Assembly (NCBI RefSeq): GCF_937951745.1
Contig: NZ_CALFBQ010000042.1
Location: forward strand, 1 to 63,634
Length of the DNA: 63,634 bases
Reading direction: 5' to 3'
Origin: an uncultured Chloroflexus sp.
GTDB taxonomy: Bacteria; Chloroflexota; Chloroflexia; Chloroflexales; Chloroflexaceae
The notes under the pieces are model-generated. The model was not told the DNA's origin, did no database searches, and saw only the letters and a program-made list of their open reading frames with translations. Positions within the stretch are counted from its first letter, which is position 1. Each line of letters opens with the position of its first letter. This document shows positions 44,807-53,477 of this stretch, one piece after another. Position numbers and translations under genes: made by a program.

Positions 44807-45451
44807 CTAGCTGGCCCGGTGCAGCCGCCGCCATACAATGTACGAATACGGGATGGTTGCCAAAACCGGCACAATGATCAACGGAAAACTGGTCACAAAC
44901 AGCCAATGTTCTGGCACGAACAGGCTGACCAACGCCGATGCCACACCACCGGCCACAAATAGGCGCGCACCCACCCGATGCGTGATCCGCCATACCTCGG
45001 CATCGGCCAACGTCCACGGGGTGCGAATACCGACAAAATAGTTTGGTGTCACCCGCCCTAGCTCATTCCCCAACACTGCAATAAGCAGTCCGCTACTTAC
45101 ACTGATCAGGCGCGGCACACTTATCGACCAGCCCACCGCGACTCCAACCATTATCAGATGGATTGCGGCAAAGAAGAGCGCCAAGCTGTTCATGATCAGA
45201 GCATAGGTACGGGCAAAGGCGACATAGCCCTGCCCACGCGGATCGATCCGCGGCAAGAGTGGCGCCAACACGGCCATTAACGTCGCGATAGCCGGCGGGA
45301 AGAAGGCGACAAACCACGAACTGCCGTAGCCATCAATCTCGCCAGCCGCATTCCAATGGATCGGCGCCGGATCAGGGATGAAGGGCAGCATCACTGCACC
45401 AAACACCCACATCAGCGCCGTGATGACGATCATGAACCGTAGATTACGCAT
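44807..45451 (-). CDS. sdpI: SdpI family membrane protein
   Basis: The 214-aa protein has an N-terminal DUF1648-like part (PDPAPIHWNAAGEIDGYGS, about residues 27-45) and several membrane helices, with NYFVGIRTPWTL near 138 as the SdpI signature. Bacillus SdpI gives immunity to the SDP toxin and titrates SdpR; here only the family is certain. The ATG overlaps the end of sdpR by eight bases and has AGGAGG upstream. No sdpC toxin gene is nearby. Confidence 0.85.
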   Translation of the reverse strand: MRNLRFMIVITALMWVFGAVMLPFIPDPAPIHWNAAGEIDGYGSSWFVAFFPPAIATLMAVLAPLLPRIDPRGQGYVAFARTYALIMNSLALFFAAIHLIMVGVAVGWSISVPRLISVSSGLLIAVLGNELGRVTPNYFVGIRTPWTLADAEVWRITHRVGARLFVAGGVASALVSLFVPEHWLFVTSFPLIIVPVLATIPYSYIVWRRLHRAS

Positions 45452-45755
45452 GGCCGTCCTCCTTTCGTTGTGTATCGACGTCTGCGCCAACCTTAAATAG
45501 ATCCATTAAAAGACTTAACACCTCTTGTAACACGGTTGCATTCAGGCGATAGATTATGTGCTGGCCATGCCGCTCGGACGTCACTAGATCAGCCGCCTTG
45601 AGCACATTGAGATGGTGCGATACACTCGGCGCCGAGATAGAAAAACGGCCTGCAATCTCGCCCGCCGTCATATCGCGCTCGTTCAGCATCTGAAGAATTG
45701 CCCGCCGGGTCGGATCCGAGAGGGCTTGAAGTGTGCGTGTGATCGCCTTTTCCAT
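45444..45755 (-). CDS. sdpR: ArsR/SdpR family transcriptional repressor
   Basis: The 103-aa protein is a winged-helix ArsR-type repressor: LQALSDPTRRAILQML at the N-terminus and the recognition region ISAPSVSHHLNVLKAADLV near residues 39-57. No ArsR metal-site cysteines are present. It heads the sdpR-sdpI-CPBP operon and most likely represses it. Confidence 0.92.
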   Translation of the reverse strand: MEKAITRTLQALSDPTRRAILQMLNERDMTAGEIAGRFSISAPSVSHHLNVLKAADLVTSERHGQHIIYRLNATVLQEVLSLLMDLFKVGADVDTQRKEDGHA

Positions 45756-45761
45756 AGATAA

Positions 45762-45822
45762 TTAGCCAACTTTCTAAATACTCTCAACCTTTAGTATAGA
45801 TAGCTTCACTGCATCACGTCAA
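45762..45822 (-). promoter_or_regulatory. sdpR promoter and candidate operator
   Basis: On the minus strand TTGACG (45822-45817) and TATACT (45798-45793) are 18 bases apart. In the leader, TTAG-AAAGTTGG-CTAA (45777-45762) is an interrupted inverted repeat of the kind ArsR proteins use, just before the sdpR start codon. Confidence 0.5.
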
Positions 45823-45901
45823 GAGCGAATGTATACTATATGTAACCATGCTGTAACTACGTCCACTACCCTATGGAAAGAACCGCGCATCTTAACGCGC
45901 C

Positions 45902-45919
45902 TTGACGGCGCGCCGTCAA
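45902..45919 (+). promoter_or_regulatory. Perfect 18-base palindrome overlapping the phaE ribosome site
   Basis: TTGACGGCGCGCCGTCAA is its own reverse complement and runs into AAAGGAG, the ribosome site of the phaE-like gene. It could be a DNA operator or an RNA hairpin that exposes or hides the start. A TATACT -10-like box lies at 45832-45837. It differs from the phasin operator. Confidence 0.5.
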
Positions 45920-45931
45920 AGGAGATTGGCA

Positions 45932-46411
45932 ATGACACAGCCTCCGAATGGCTTTGATCCGAACGATCCGATCGGCACGTGGCGGGCTTGGCGTGATGCT
46001 AGCCTCGACGCATGGGCGAAGAGCTTGACCGCAATGGTCAACACAGAAACCTTCTCGCAGGCGATTGGCGCGCAACTCGACGCGCTGCTCGCTGTCTCCG
46101 GCCCGGTCCAACAGGCAGTTCAGCAGTATATGGAACGGTATCTGGCCCAAGCCCAGATGCCTTCGCGCAGCGAAGTGGTGTCGTTGGCCAGTCGGCTCAC
46201 CAACATCGAGTTTCGGCTTGACGATATGCAGGTGCAACTCGATGAGCTAACTGACCTTGTTCGCCAATTGGCTGCAGCTGGTGCGCCGGCGCCGGCCGAT
46301 GTCAGCGTTATCAGCGACCGTCTCAGTGCGATTGAAGAACAGCTCGCTTCGCTTGCCAATACCCGTCCGGCTGCTCGTACCCGCAAGGCGACGACAGAAG
46401 ACAAAGAGTAG
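45932..46411 (+). CDS. phaE: PHA synthase accessory subunit, PhaE-like
   Basis: The 159-aa protein lies 12 bases before phaC. An N-terminal amphipathic part (DPIGTWRAWRDASLDAWAKSL) and a C-terminal coiled coil (SEVVSLASRLTNIEFRLDDM and onward) followed by a charged tail match the activator subunits of two-component PHA synthases. It is much shorter than the purple-sulfur-bacterial PhaE (about 350 aa) and nearer to the Bacillus-type subunit in size. The ATG at 45932 follows GGAG; the TTG at 45902 is rejected. Confidence 0.75.
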   Translation: MTQPPNGFDPNDPIGTWRAWRDASLDAWAKSLTAMVNTETFSQAIGAQLDALLAVSGPVQQAVQQYMERYLAQAQMPSRSEVVSLASRLTNIEFRLDDMQVQLDELTDLVRQLAAAGAPAPADVSVISDRLSAIEEQLASLANTRPAARTRKATTEDKE

Positions 46412-46423
46412 GAGTGTTTCACT

Positions 46424-47530
46424 ATGACTAGTGCAGATGCCGCGCCGATCGACTTCGAGCGGATGACCGAGCAGTTATTGAAAGAGATTGAACGCACCAC
46501 CAAGAGCAGTGATATGGCTGCTCGGATCGCGACCAATCGCATTAAGGTCGCGGTCGGTCAGACGCCGAAGGAGCAGATTTGGGCGCTGAATAAGATGCGT
46601 CTCTATCACTATTATCCGCAGGTGCCCCCGGAACAGCGTAAGGCAGTGCCAATTTTGTTGGTCTTCGCACTTATTAATCGGCCCTACATCTTCGACCTGC
46701 GCCCCGGCAATAGCTTCGTTGAGTTTCTGCTCCGCCACGGCTACGAGGTCTATCTGCTCGATTGGGGCACCCCCGGCCCTGAAGACGCGCATTACAATTT
46801 CGAGGATTTCTCGCTCAAGTTCTTGCCCCGTGCCGTGCGTGCGATGCAGCGCCATAGCAAGAAGCGTGAGTTCACGATGCTGGGCTGGTGTATCGGTGCG
46901 ACAATTGTCACCATCTACGCCGCCATGCGCCCCGATGACGGTCTCCGCAACCTGATCTTGCTGACCGCGCCGATCGATTTTAGTGATAAAGAAGGTAGTA
47001 CCTTCAGTCGCTGGCTCAATACCGAGTACTATAACGTTGATGAACTAGTACGTCAGTTTGGTAATGTGCCCTCGACCATTATTGAGTACGGCAACAAGAT
47101 GCTTAAGCCGGTTGAGAACTATATCGGCACCTACCTCAAGCTGTGGGATAACCTCGACAATCCGGCGGTGGTTGAAGCTTGGCTTGCGATGAATACGTGG
47201 GTGACTGATAACGTTGATTTCCCCGGCGCCGCCTTCCGCCAATGGGTAGTCGAGTTCTTCCGCGAGAACCGGCTGATGGAAAATAAGTTGATGATGGAAG
47301 GTCGCATCGTCGATCTGGCTAACATCAAGGCCAATCTGCTCAATGTGATTGCCGATAAGGATCACATTGTCCCCAATTGCCAGTCACGCTCGATCATGGA
47401 TCGGGTCAGCAGCAAGGATAAGAAGCTGATCGAACTGAAAGGCGGCCATATCGGGATTATGGTTGGCAGCGGCGCGAGCAAGCGCGCATGGCCGCTAATG
47501 GAAGCGTGGCTGAGCGAACGAAGTAACTAG
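46424..47530 (+). CDS. phaC: Class III poly(3-hydroxyalkanoate) synthase catalytic subunit
   Basis: PhaC polymerises 3-hydroxyacyl-CoA into PHA. The 368-aa length fits two-subunit synthases. The lipase-box-like GWCIGA holds the nucleophile Cys156, DKDHIV near residue 312 the Asp and KGGHIG near 341 the His, so the triad is complete. HYYPQVPPEQRKAVPILLV and PYIFDLRPGNSFVEFLL are typical class III segments. It follows phaE by 12 bases with AGGAG before the ATG. The reductase gene is 139 bases downstream. Confidence 0.96.
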   Translation: MTSADAAPIDFERMTEQLLKEIERTTKSSDMAARIATNRIKVAVGQTPKEQIWALNKMRLYHYYPQVPPEQRKAVPILLVFALINRPYIFDLRPGNSFVEFLLRHGYEVYLLDWGTPGPEDAHYNFEDFSLKFLPRAVRAMQRHSKKREFTMLGWCIGATIVTIYAAMRPDDGLRNLILLTAPIDFSDKEGSTFSRWLNTEYYNVDELVRQFGNVPSTIIEYGNKMLKPVENYIGTYLKLWDNLDNPAVVEAWLAMNTWVTDNVDFPGAAFRQWVVEFFRENRLMENKLMMEGRIVDLANIKANLLNVIADKDHIVPNCQSRSIMDRVSSKDKKLIELKGGHIGIMVGSGASKRAWPLMEAWLSERSN

Positions 47531-47669
47531 CGTCCCCGCCCGGTGATTTGTATACCAACCGGCATCGCTGTACCGTAGACGGCGATGCCCAGTCTTCTTA
47601 TTGTCTCAATTTCACCCTGACCAGCATCTCTCTCGCTTGGTCGAGTTGTAACGTCAGAAGGAGAAGGCT

Positions 47670-48410
47670 ATGCGTCTGAGCGGAAAAGTGGCGATCATTA
47701 CCGGTGGCGGGCAGGGTATTGGACGCGCCACGGCGTTGCTGTTCGGTAAAGAGGGCGCGAAGGTTGCAGTGGCCGACATTAACGAAGAGGCCGCTACCGC
47801 TACGGCAAATGCGATCGTCGAAGCCGGCGGCGAGGCTAAGGCATTTGTGGTCAATGTCGGGCAGGCCGCTTCGGTGGAAGCAATGGTCAAAGGAGTAGTT
47901 GAGTGGGCCGGCACAATTGACATTTTGGTCAATAACGCCGGCATTACCCGCGATGCCCGTATGATCAAGATGACCGAAGAGCAGTTCGATGCGGTGATCA
48001 ATGTCAATCTGAAGGGCGTTTGGCTTTGCACCAAGTATGTCGCGCCAATTATGATCGAGAAGGGCCAAGGCTCGATCATCAATGCCGCTTCAATCGTCGC
48101 CTTCAACGGCAATTTCGGCCAGACCAATTATGTCGCCTCGAAAGCCGGCGTGATCGGGATGACCAAGACTTGGGCGCGTGAGTTCGGGCCGAACGGTGTT
48201 CGCGTGAATGCCGTCGCCCCCGGCTTTACCCAAACCGAGATGATTGCGCACGTGCCCGAAAAGGTACTTGATGAGTTTAAGAATCGGACGCCGCTGCGGC
48301 GCTTGGGTACCGCCGAAGATATGGCTTACGCTTACCTCTTCCTCGCTTCCGATGAGTCGAGCTTTATCACCGGTGAGGTGCTGCCGGTTGATGGTGGCTT
48401 GGAATTATAA
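47670..48410 (+). CDS. phaB: Acetoacetyl-CoA / 3-oxoacyl reductase (SDR)
   Basis: The 246-aa SDR has GGGQGIGRAT near residue 12, NNAGITRDARMIKM near 88 and the catalytic YVASKAGVIGMTKTW near 151. Its N-terminus and TRDARMIKMTEEQFDAVINV segment match PhaB and FabG. Position after phaC supports acetoacetyl-CoA reduction to (R)-3-hydroxybutyryl-CoA for PHA, but FabG activity cannot be excluded. AGAAGGAGAAGGCT precedes the ATG. No beta-ketothiolase gene is in the window. Confidence 0.88.
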   Translation: MRLSGKVAIITGGGQGIGRATALLFGKEGAKVAVADINEEAATATANAIVEAGGEAKAFVVNVGQAASVEAMVKGVVEWAGTIDILVNNAGITRDARMIKMTEEQFDAVINVNLKGVWLCTKYVAPIMIEKGQGSIINAASIVAFNGNFGQTNYVASKAGVIGMTKTWAREFGPNGVRVNAVAPGFTQTEMIAHVPEKVLDEFKNRTPLRRLGTAEDMAYAYLFLASDESSFITGEVLPVDGGLEL

Positions 48411-48441
48411 CGCAGCGAGTCGGCTACGCTGCCAGTAGCGG

Positions 48442-48470
48442 GCAGAGACGGTTCGTCGAGCCGTCTCTGC
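48442..48470 (+). terminator. Hairpin after phaB
   Basis: GCAGAGACGG and CCGTCTCTGC form a ten-base stem extended by partial pairing inside, 31 bases after the phaB stop. There is no T-run. It is a likely end of the pha transcript. Confidence 0.5.
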
Positions 48471-48509
48471 TAGATTCGGCATCCAGAACGTTTTCGTGTC
48501 TTTGGTGTC

Positions 48510-48700
48510 TTTTCGTGGCTATTCCTCACTACCGGCGACGGTTGTCGCCACACAACCCGCCCCCTCCCTCGCAGTGCGAGAGAAGGGGCGGACAGAATAC
48601 CCGATCTAGCACCCGGCCCTGAAGGGTTGGGGTAGGGTGAAGAAGCCCGCTACGCCGACTGATAGCTCTAACCCCTCTCCCACTAGCGTGGGAGAGGGGA
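48510..48700. repeat. Repeat cluster: half GAATAGCCAC element and C-rich palindromes
   Basis: TCGTGGCTATTC near 48515-48526 is half of the element seen at 5267-5332. It is followed by CCCCTCCCTCGCAGTGCGAGAG and the perfect palindrome CCCCTCTCCCAC-TAGC-GTGGGAGAGGGG (48672-48699). No gene is seen in 48471-48803. Confidence 0.6.
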
Positions 48701-48803
48701 ACGAAGCACCGGACTTTACCGCATTGTACAGCGATCAACGGTTACACGCGACCCCATGTTCTGCCCGCTCCGCAAAGTGCAAGCGAAGGGGCCAGCGAGC
48801 AAC

Positions 48804-50618
48804 CTACTGCTCGACCTCAGCCACCTCAGTTTCAACAGTTTCCGCCTCTTCCGCCACTGCACTACGCTGCAACGCTGCACCACTAGCCAATGCCGCCGCG
48901 CCCAATCCAGCCAGCCACGCCAGCGGCGTCAGCGTGCCGCCGGTGTTGGGCAGTGTTGCTGGTACCGGCACCGGTTGCGCCGGAGCTTCTGGCTGGGTTG
49001 GCGTCACCGCCGGGGCAGCCCCAACCGCGATTCGGCCATCAACTGGCGGATTAACCGGCGAATTAGCGGCAATGTACTCTTCCACCACGTCGGCTAGAAT
49101 GAAGCCGGTATCAACCTGATTGCGTCCGCGGGTAAAAACGCTATAGCCATCACCGCCGGTGAGCATAAAGTTGTTGGTGACGACGATGTAGTCAGCATTT
49201 GGATCAATCGGTGCGCCACCGACAGTCACACTTGTCACCCGGCTGGCTGCCGGCAGCGATGGATCGTAGGTGAATCGGAAGCCGGCAATCTGTGGGAAGC
49301 GGCCCGCGCCGCTCTCAACTTGACTGACGCCGTTGTTGAGGGCCTCGATCACTTGCGCGCCGGTCAGCGTCACTAATGCCAACGTATTACCGAACGGCAG
49401 CACTTCCAAAATCTGGCCGACCGTCACCGGCCCCGCCGGGATCGATGCCCGAATGCCACCGCCGTTGGTGATCGCCAGCGTCGCCCCCGCGCTGCGCGCC
49501 TTGGCCAACATCGCTTCGGCCACCAGATTGCCCAGATTCGTCTCACGCGAGCGGATGTTGTTGCGGCTGCCATCGAGATCAACCGCCGCCGAACCAACCA
49601 CCCGCGCGCGCAACTGCTCGATTGGGCCTTTAAATACCGCAATTCGGTTCTCGAACCCTTGATCCGCCGGCAACGACGGCAGCACCTCAGTCGGATTGCC
49701 CTGCAAATCGATCACCGTGCCCGCTGCATTAAAGGCTACAGTAATATCACCGAGCCAGCGCCCCCACTCCCAGTCGGTTACTACGACCACCGGTTTACCA
49801 TCAGGGCCGGCAATCAGTTCGGGGTAGGGTGGTGTACCAACCTTGTTCATCGGCCCCATCGGTGTATGTGAGTGGCCACCGATGATTAAGCTCATTCCGC
49901 CTACTTCACGAGCAATCCGCCGATCAACGTTAATCCCGACATGGGTCAGGGCAATGATGGTGAAGACGCCCTCAGCCTTCAACGCCGCCACCTGCTGGCG
50001 CGCCGCTTCGATCGCTGACGTGAAGTTAATGCCGGGGCCGGCGTTCGAGAGCACGCCGGTGTCTTCCGGGGTCAGGCTGAAGATACCGATCTTCCGGCCA
50101 TCTTTCTCAATGATCGTGCGCGGCTTGATGAGGCCGGCCAGTGGGTTGCCGGCGGCAACCGCGATATTCGCGCTCAATACTGGGAATTTGGCCCGCGTGA
50201 TGAAATCAACTAGCGCCTGCGGACCTTTGTCAAACTCGTGATTGCCAACGGCCATCGCCTCGTACCCCATCACATTGTAGAACTCGAGGTCGGCCATGCC
50301 GTTGTACTGATTGAAATAGAGCGTTCCTTGGAAAACATCGCCGGCATCGACCAACAAGGTGGGCATTGCCGTCTCGCGGCGGATCTTGTCGATCAATGCT
50401 TTGCGACGCGAAACACCGCCATGAACTGGATTGTTGCCGCTAAACACCGGTTCAATCCGGGCATGGTGATCATTCGTGTGTAGAATCCGCATGCGGAACG
50501 CAGGATTTTCTTGCGCCAATGCTAGCCGGAAGCTGCCGTCGCTGTAGATTGCGAGCAGCGCACCGGCACCCAAAGCGACCGTCCCTTTAAGAAACCGCCG
50601 ACGTGAGATTTTCTCCAT
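48804..50618 (-). CDS. Tat-exported 5'-nucleotidase-type metallophosphatase with LPNTG-like tail
   Basis: The 604-aa protein starts with a Tat signal (SRRRFLKG then a hydrophobic run to about residue 36). The metallophosphatase domain holds TNDHHARIEP near 48, DAGDVFQG near 92, GNHEFDKG near 127 and GGHSHTP near 245. The 5'-nucleotidase C-terminal domain follows (about 340-520) with NGGGIRASI near 410. A Pro/Ala linker leads to LPNTGG, a hydrophobic stretch and an acidic tail EEAETVETEVAEVEQ. It should hydrolyse nucleotides outside the membrane for phosphate or nucleoside salvage. The ATG at 50618 has GGAG eleven bases upstream. Confidence 0.9.
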   Translation of the reverse strand: MEKISRRRFLKGTVALGAGALLAIYSDGSFRLALAQENPAFRMRILHTNDHHARIEPVFSGNNPVHGGVSRRKALIDKIRRETAMPTLLVDAGDVFQGTLYFNQYNGMADLEFYNVMGYEAMAVGNHEFDKGPQALVDFITRAKFPVLSANIAVAAGNPLAGLIKPRTIIEKDGRKIGIFSLTPEDTGVLSNAGPGINFTSAIEAARQQVAALKAEGVFTIIALTHVGINVDRRIAREVGGMSLIIGGHSHTPMGPMNKVGTPPYPELIAGPDGKPVVVVTDWEWGRWLGDITVAFNAAGTVIDLQGNPTEVLPSLPADQGFENRIAVFKGPIEQLRARVVGSAAVDLDGSRNNIRSRETNLGNLVAEAMLAKARSAGATLAITNGGGIRASIPAGPVTVGQILEVLPFGNTLALVTLTGAQVIEALNNGVSQVESGAGRFPQIAGFRFTYDPSLPAASRVTSVTVGGAPIDPNADYIVVTNNFMLTGGDGYSVFTRGRNQVDTGFILADVVEEYIAANSPVNPPVDGRIAVGAAPAVTPTQPEAPAQPVPVPATLPNTGGTLTPLAWLAGLGAAALASGAALQRSAVAEEAETVETEVAEVEQ

Positions 50619-50767
50619 AAGGCATGGTCTCCATTTCAAGTCGCGAACAACCACAACTAAACCGCTTTGTCCTTCACAAGGACAAGCCGGTTGGATTAAT
50701 CGAGTGCGCAAGCATCAAGGTGCAAACCAATGTTGAACTGAAATGGGCATGCGCATAGTACCGCAAA

Positions 50768-50800
50768 TAGAGCGTTTTGGCAAGTGAATTAGAGCGTTTT
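50768..50800. promoter_or_regulatory. 11-base direct repeats upstream of the nucleotidase gene
   Basis: TAGAGCGTTTT occurs at 50768-50778 and 50790-50800, exactly 22 bases apart, with an 11-base unit between. This periodicity is what OmpR/PhoB-type regulators bind. It lies about 150 bases upstream of the nucleotidase start. The AT-rich remainder of 50801-50940 shows no gene. Confidence 0.4.
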
Positions 50801-50940
50801 TTACCATTCTGATGCACTTAAGCTTTTTTCAATTTCTTTTAATCGCTTCTTTATAACGACTTAACCTACTCTCACTGCAATGGTAAAGTTAAGAAACGTT
50901 CCTCTGCGACAACCTCAATGGCAACAACCGTGCCATCAAG

Positions 50941-50946
50941 TATAAT
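50941..50946 (+). promoter_or_regulatory. -10 box of the AceE-like gene
   Basis: TATAAT in AAGTATAATATCA lies 39 bases before the start at 50986. No clear -35 is seen. Confidence 0.45.
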
Positions 50947-50985
50947 ATCAATGACCCTACACGACTGACCAATAAGGAGCAATGT

Positions 50986-53295
50986 ATGCCCCGCATTGAG
51001 CCGACCCCCGCGCTGATCAGTGCTATCGAAGAGGTGCAACAGCGTGTGCTCTGGTTATCAACGCTGATGGTCCATCATGCGAACCACGTTCGTCCCAATC
51101 TCGACGGCGTGAAGGTAGGCGGCCATCAGGCTTCGTCGGCATCGATGGTCACGATTATGACCACGCTCTATCTGCACTATTTGCGACCCGGCGATCGGGT
51201 GTCGATCAAACCGCACGCTTCCCCGGTTTATCACGCTCTCCAATATTTGCTAGGCCGGCTCGATGCGCGCTACCTCACCCAATTGCGGGCTTTTGGCGGT
51301 CTGCAAGCCTACCCGTCACGCACCAAAGACCCTGACCCGCCCGATTTTTCCACCGGCTCGGTCGGGCTCGGCGCAGTCGCGCCGGCATTCGCCGCGCTCA
51401 GCGCGCAGTATGCGGCAGCTCATTTCAATCGGTCGGCGACGCAGCGTTTCATTGCGCTCGTCGGTGATGCCGAACTCGACGAAGGGAATGTCTGGGAGGC
51501 GGTGATTGATCCCGCTCTCGCTGACCTCGATAATCTGCTCTGGATTGTTGATCTCAACCGGCAGAGTCTTGACCGGGTGGTGCCCGGTATCCGTGCGGCC
51601 CATCTCAAACGGCTCTTTGCCGAGAGTGGTTGGCGGGTGTTGGAAGCCAAATACGGCTGCCGCTTGCAAACCCTCTTTACCCAACCCGGCGGCGAGGCGC
51701 TACGCACCCGCATCGACAAGATGAGTAACGAGGAGTATCAGGCGCTGATCCGGCTTGCCGGCCCTGATCTGCGCCCCCGCCTGATCAATGGTGATGAGCG
51801 CCTTGCCCGCCTGCTTGCGTCGATACCAGACGCAGAGTTGCCAGCAGTGCTGGCCAACCTTGGCGGCCATGATGTGATCGAACTGCTTAAAACCCTCGCT
51901 GCTGCCGATGCCGAACCACGCCGGCCAACAATCATCTTCGCCTATACGATTAAGGGATGGGGACTGCCCATCGCTGGCAATCCGCTCAATCACTCGATGC
52001 TGCTCACACCTGAGCAAATTGAGGCGCTGCGCGCGCAGTTCGGTATCGCTCCCGGCCACGAGTGGGATCGGCTGCCGCCCGATTCGCCCGGCGGTCGGCT
52101 GTGCGCCGAAGCAGCGGCCCGTTTGTATGGTGCGCCTGATCAACCAAAGCCTGCGGTGACGATCCCGCTGCCGGATGAAATTGCTGTGCCGGCTAGCGGC
52201 ATGGTCAGCACCCAAGACACCTTTGGTCGCTTTCTGGTGCGCGTCGCTGATCTTACCGGCTTGCGCGAACGGATCGTCACCGCTTCGCCCGATGTGTCGG
52301 TTTCGACCAATTTGGCCGGCTGGATCAACAAGACCGGTGTGTTCGCCCGTCACGAAGAGCCGGATTTTGAGACCGAAGCCTATCGTATGTTGCGCTGGCG
52401 GCGTTGGCCGGGTGGGCAGCATATCGAGCTGGGCATTTCTGAGATGAACCTTTTTATGCTGCTGGGGATGTTTGGTTTGGCAGGCGACCTGATCGGCGAG
52501 CCGCTCATCCCGATTGGCACCGTCTACGATCCCTTTGTTTGCCGTGGTCTTGATGCGTTCATCTACGGTCTCTATTCGGGGGCGCGGTTCATTGTGGTTG
52601 GTACACCGAGCGGGATTACCCTTTCGCCCGAAGGTGGTGCCCACCAGTCGTCAGTTACGGCATCACTGGGGATTGAACTACCCAATCTCGCCAGTTTCGA
52701 GCCATGTTTTGCCCTTGAAACGGCATGGCTCTTACATGAGGCATTACGACTCTGCATTGATCCAAACGGTTCGGCTAGCTATCTCCGCCTTTCCACCCGC
52801 CCAATTGATCAAAGCCTGCTCCAACCGGCCCTTGACCGGCTCGGCGCCGAAGAATTGCGCCGGCAGGTCTTGCGTGGCGGCTACCGGCTGATTGACCGCA
52901 TCGATTACCAAGATCATCCAAGTGCGCCGGTGGTGCAGATTGTTACCAGTGGCACATTGGTGCCCGAAGCGATAGCGGCGGCCCATTATCTGCGCCGGGA
53001 AGGGGTTGCAGTAAATGTGATCAATCTCACTAGCGCCCGCCGTGTGTACGAGCAATGGCAACAAGGCGGCGACGTGAGCTGGCTCATCCCGCCGAGCGAG
53101 CGCAACGCGCCGATCGTGACCGTCCATGATGCCGCTTCACACGCACTGGCATGGCTCGGCTCGATCTACGGCGCACCGCTCCACGCCCTCGGCGTTGACC
53201 GGTTTGGCCAATCAGGGGCACGTGATGACCTCTACCGCGCCTTTGGGCTTGATCCGCTGTCGATTGCCGAAGCAGCGTTTGAGTTAGTAGATTAA
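50986..53295 (+). CDS. AceE/transketolase-like thiamine-diphosphate enzyme
   Basis: The 769-aa protein follows the homodimeric pyruvate dehydrogenase E1 layout. The N-terminal ThDP domain has PGDRVSIKPHASPVYHAL near residue 68 and the cofactor motif GDAELDEGNVWEA near 159 ending in LLWIVDLNRQSLD. A pyrimidine-binding domain (about 400-600, with ISEMNLFMLLGMFGLAG) and a transketolase C-terminal domain complete it. It is about 115 residues shorter than E. coli AceE. No E2 or E3 gene is adjacent. AAGGAG precedes the ATG. A 2-oxo acid or sugar-phosphate substrate are both possible. Confidence 0.82.
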   Translation: MPRIEPTPALISAIEEVQQRVLWLSTLMVHHANHVRPNLDGVKVGGHQASSASMVTIMTTLYLHYLRPGDRVSIKPHASPVYHALQYLLGRLDARYLTQLRAFGGLQAYPSRTKDPDPPDFSTGSVGLGAVAPAFAALSAQYAAAHFNRSATQRFIALVGDAELDEGNVWEAVIDPALADLDNLLWIVDLNRQSLDRVVPGIRAAHLKRLFAESGWRVLEAKYGCRLQTLFTQPGGEALRTRIDKMSNEEYQALIRLAGPDLRPRLINGDERLARLLASIPDAELPAVLANLGGHDVIELLKTLAAADAEPRRPTIIFAYTIKGWGLPIAGNPLNHSMLLTPEQIEALRAQFGIAPGHEWDRLPPDSPGGRLCAEAAARLYGAPDQPKPAVTIPLPDEIAVPASGMVSTQDTFGRFLVRVADLTGLRERIVTASPDVSVSTNLAGWINKTGVFARHEEPDFETEAYRMLRWRRWPGGQHIELGISEMNLFMLLGMFGLAGDLIGEPLIPIGTVYDPFVCRGLDAFIYGLYSGARFIVVGTPSGITLSPEGGAHQSSVTASLGIELPNLASFEPCFALETAWLLHEALRLCIDPNGSASYLRLSTRPIDQSLLQPALDRLGAEELRRQVLRGGYRLIDRIDYQDHPSAPVVQIVTSGTLVPEAIAAAHYLRREGVAVNVINLTSARRVYEQWQQGGDVSWLIPPSERNAPIVTVHDAASHALAWLGSIYGAPLHALGVDRFGQSGARDDLYRAFGLDPLSIAEAAFELVD

Positions 53296-53477
53296 AAACC
53301 GCAGGGGGGCGCAGAGAACGCAGAGGCAGGCGATACGGTTGACTAGAAGCACGCTTACCGCTACCGTCACACCTCACAGCCCGCAACTCCATCAGAGCAG
53401 GTTTCGCAGTTATGGACATTGCCCCCGCTCACCAACCTTCTCTGCTGCAATCTCGGCGCCCTCTGCGGTGAAATCAC

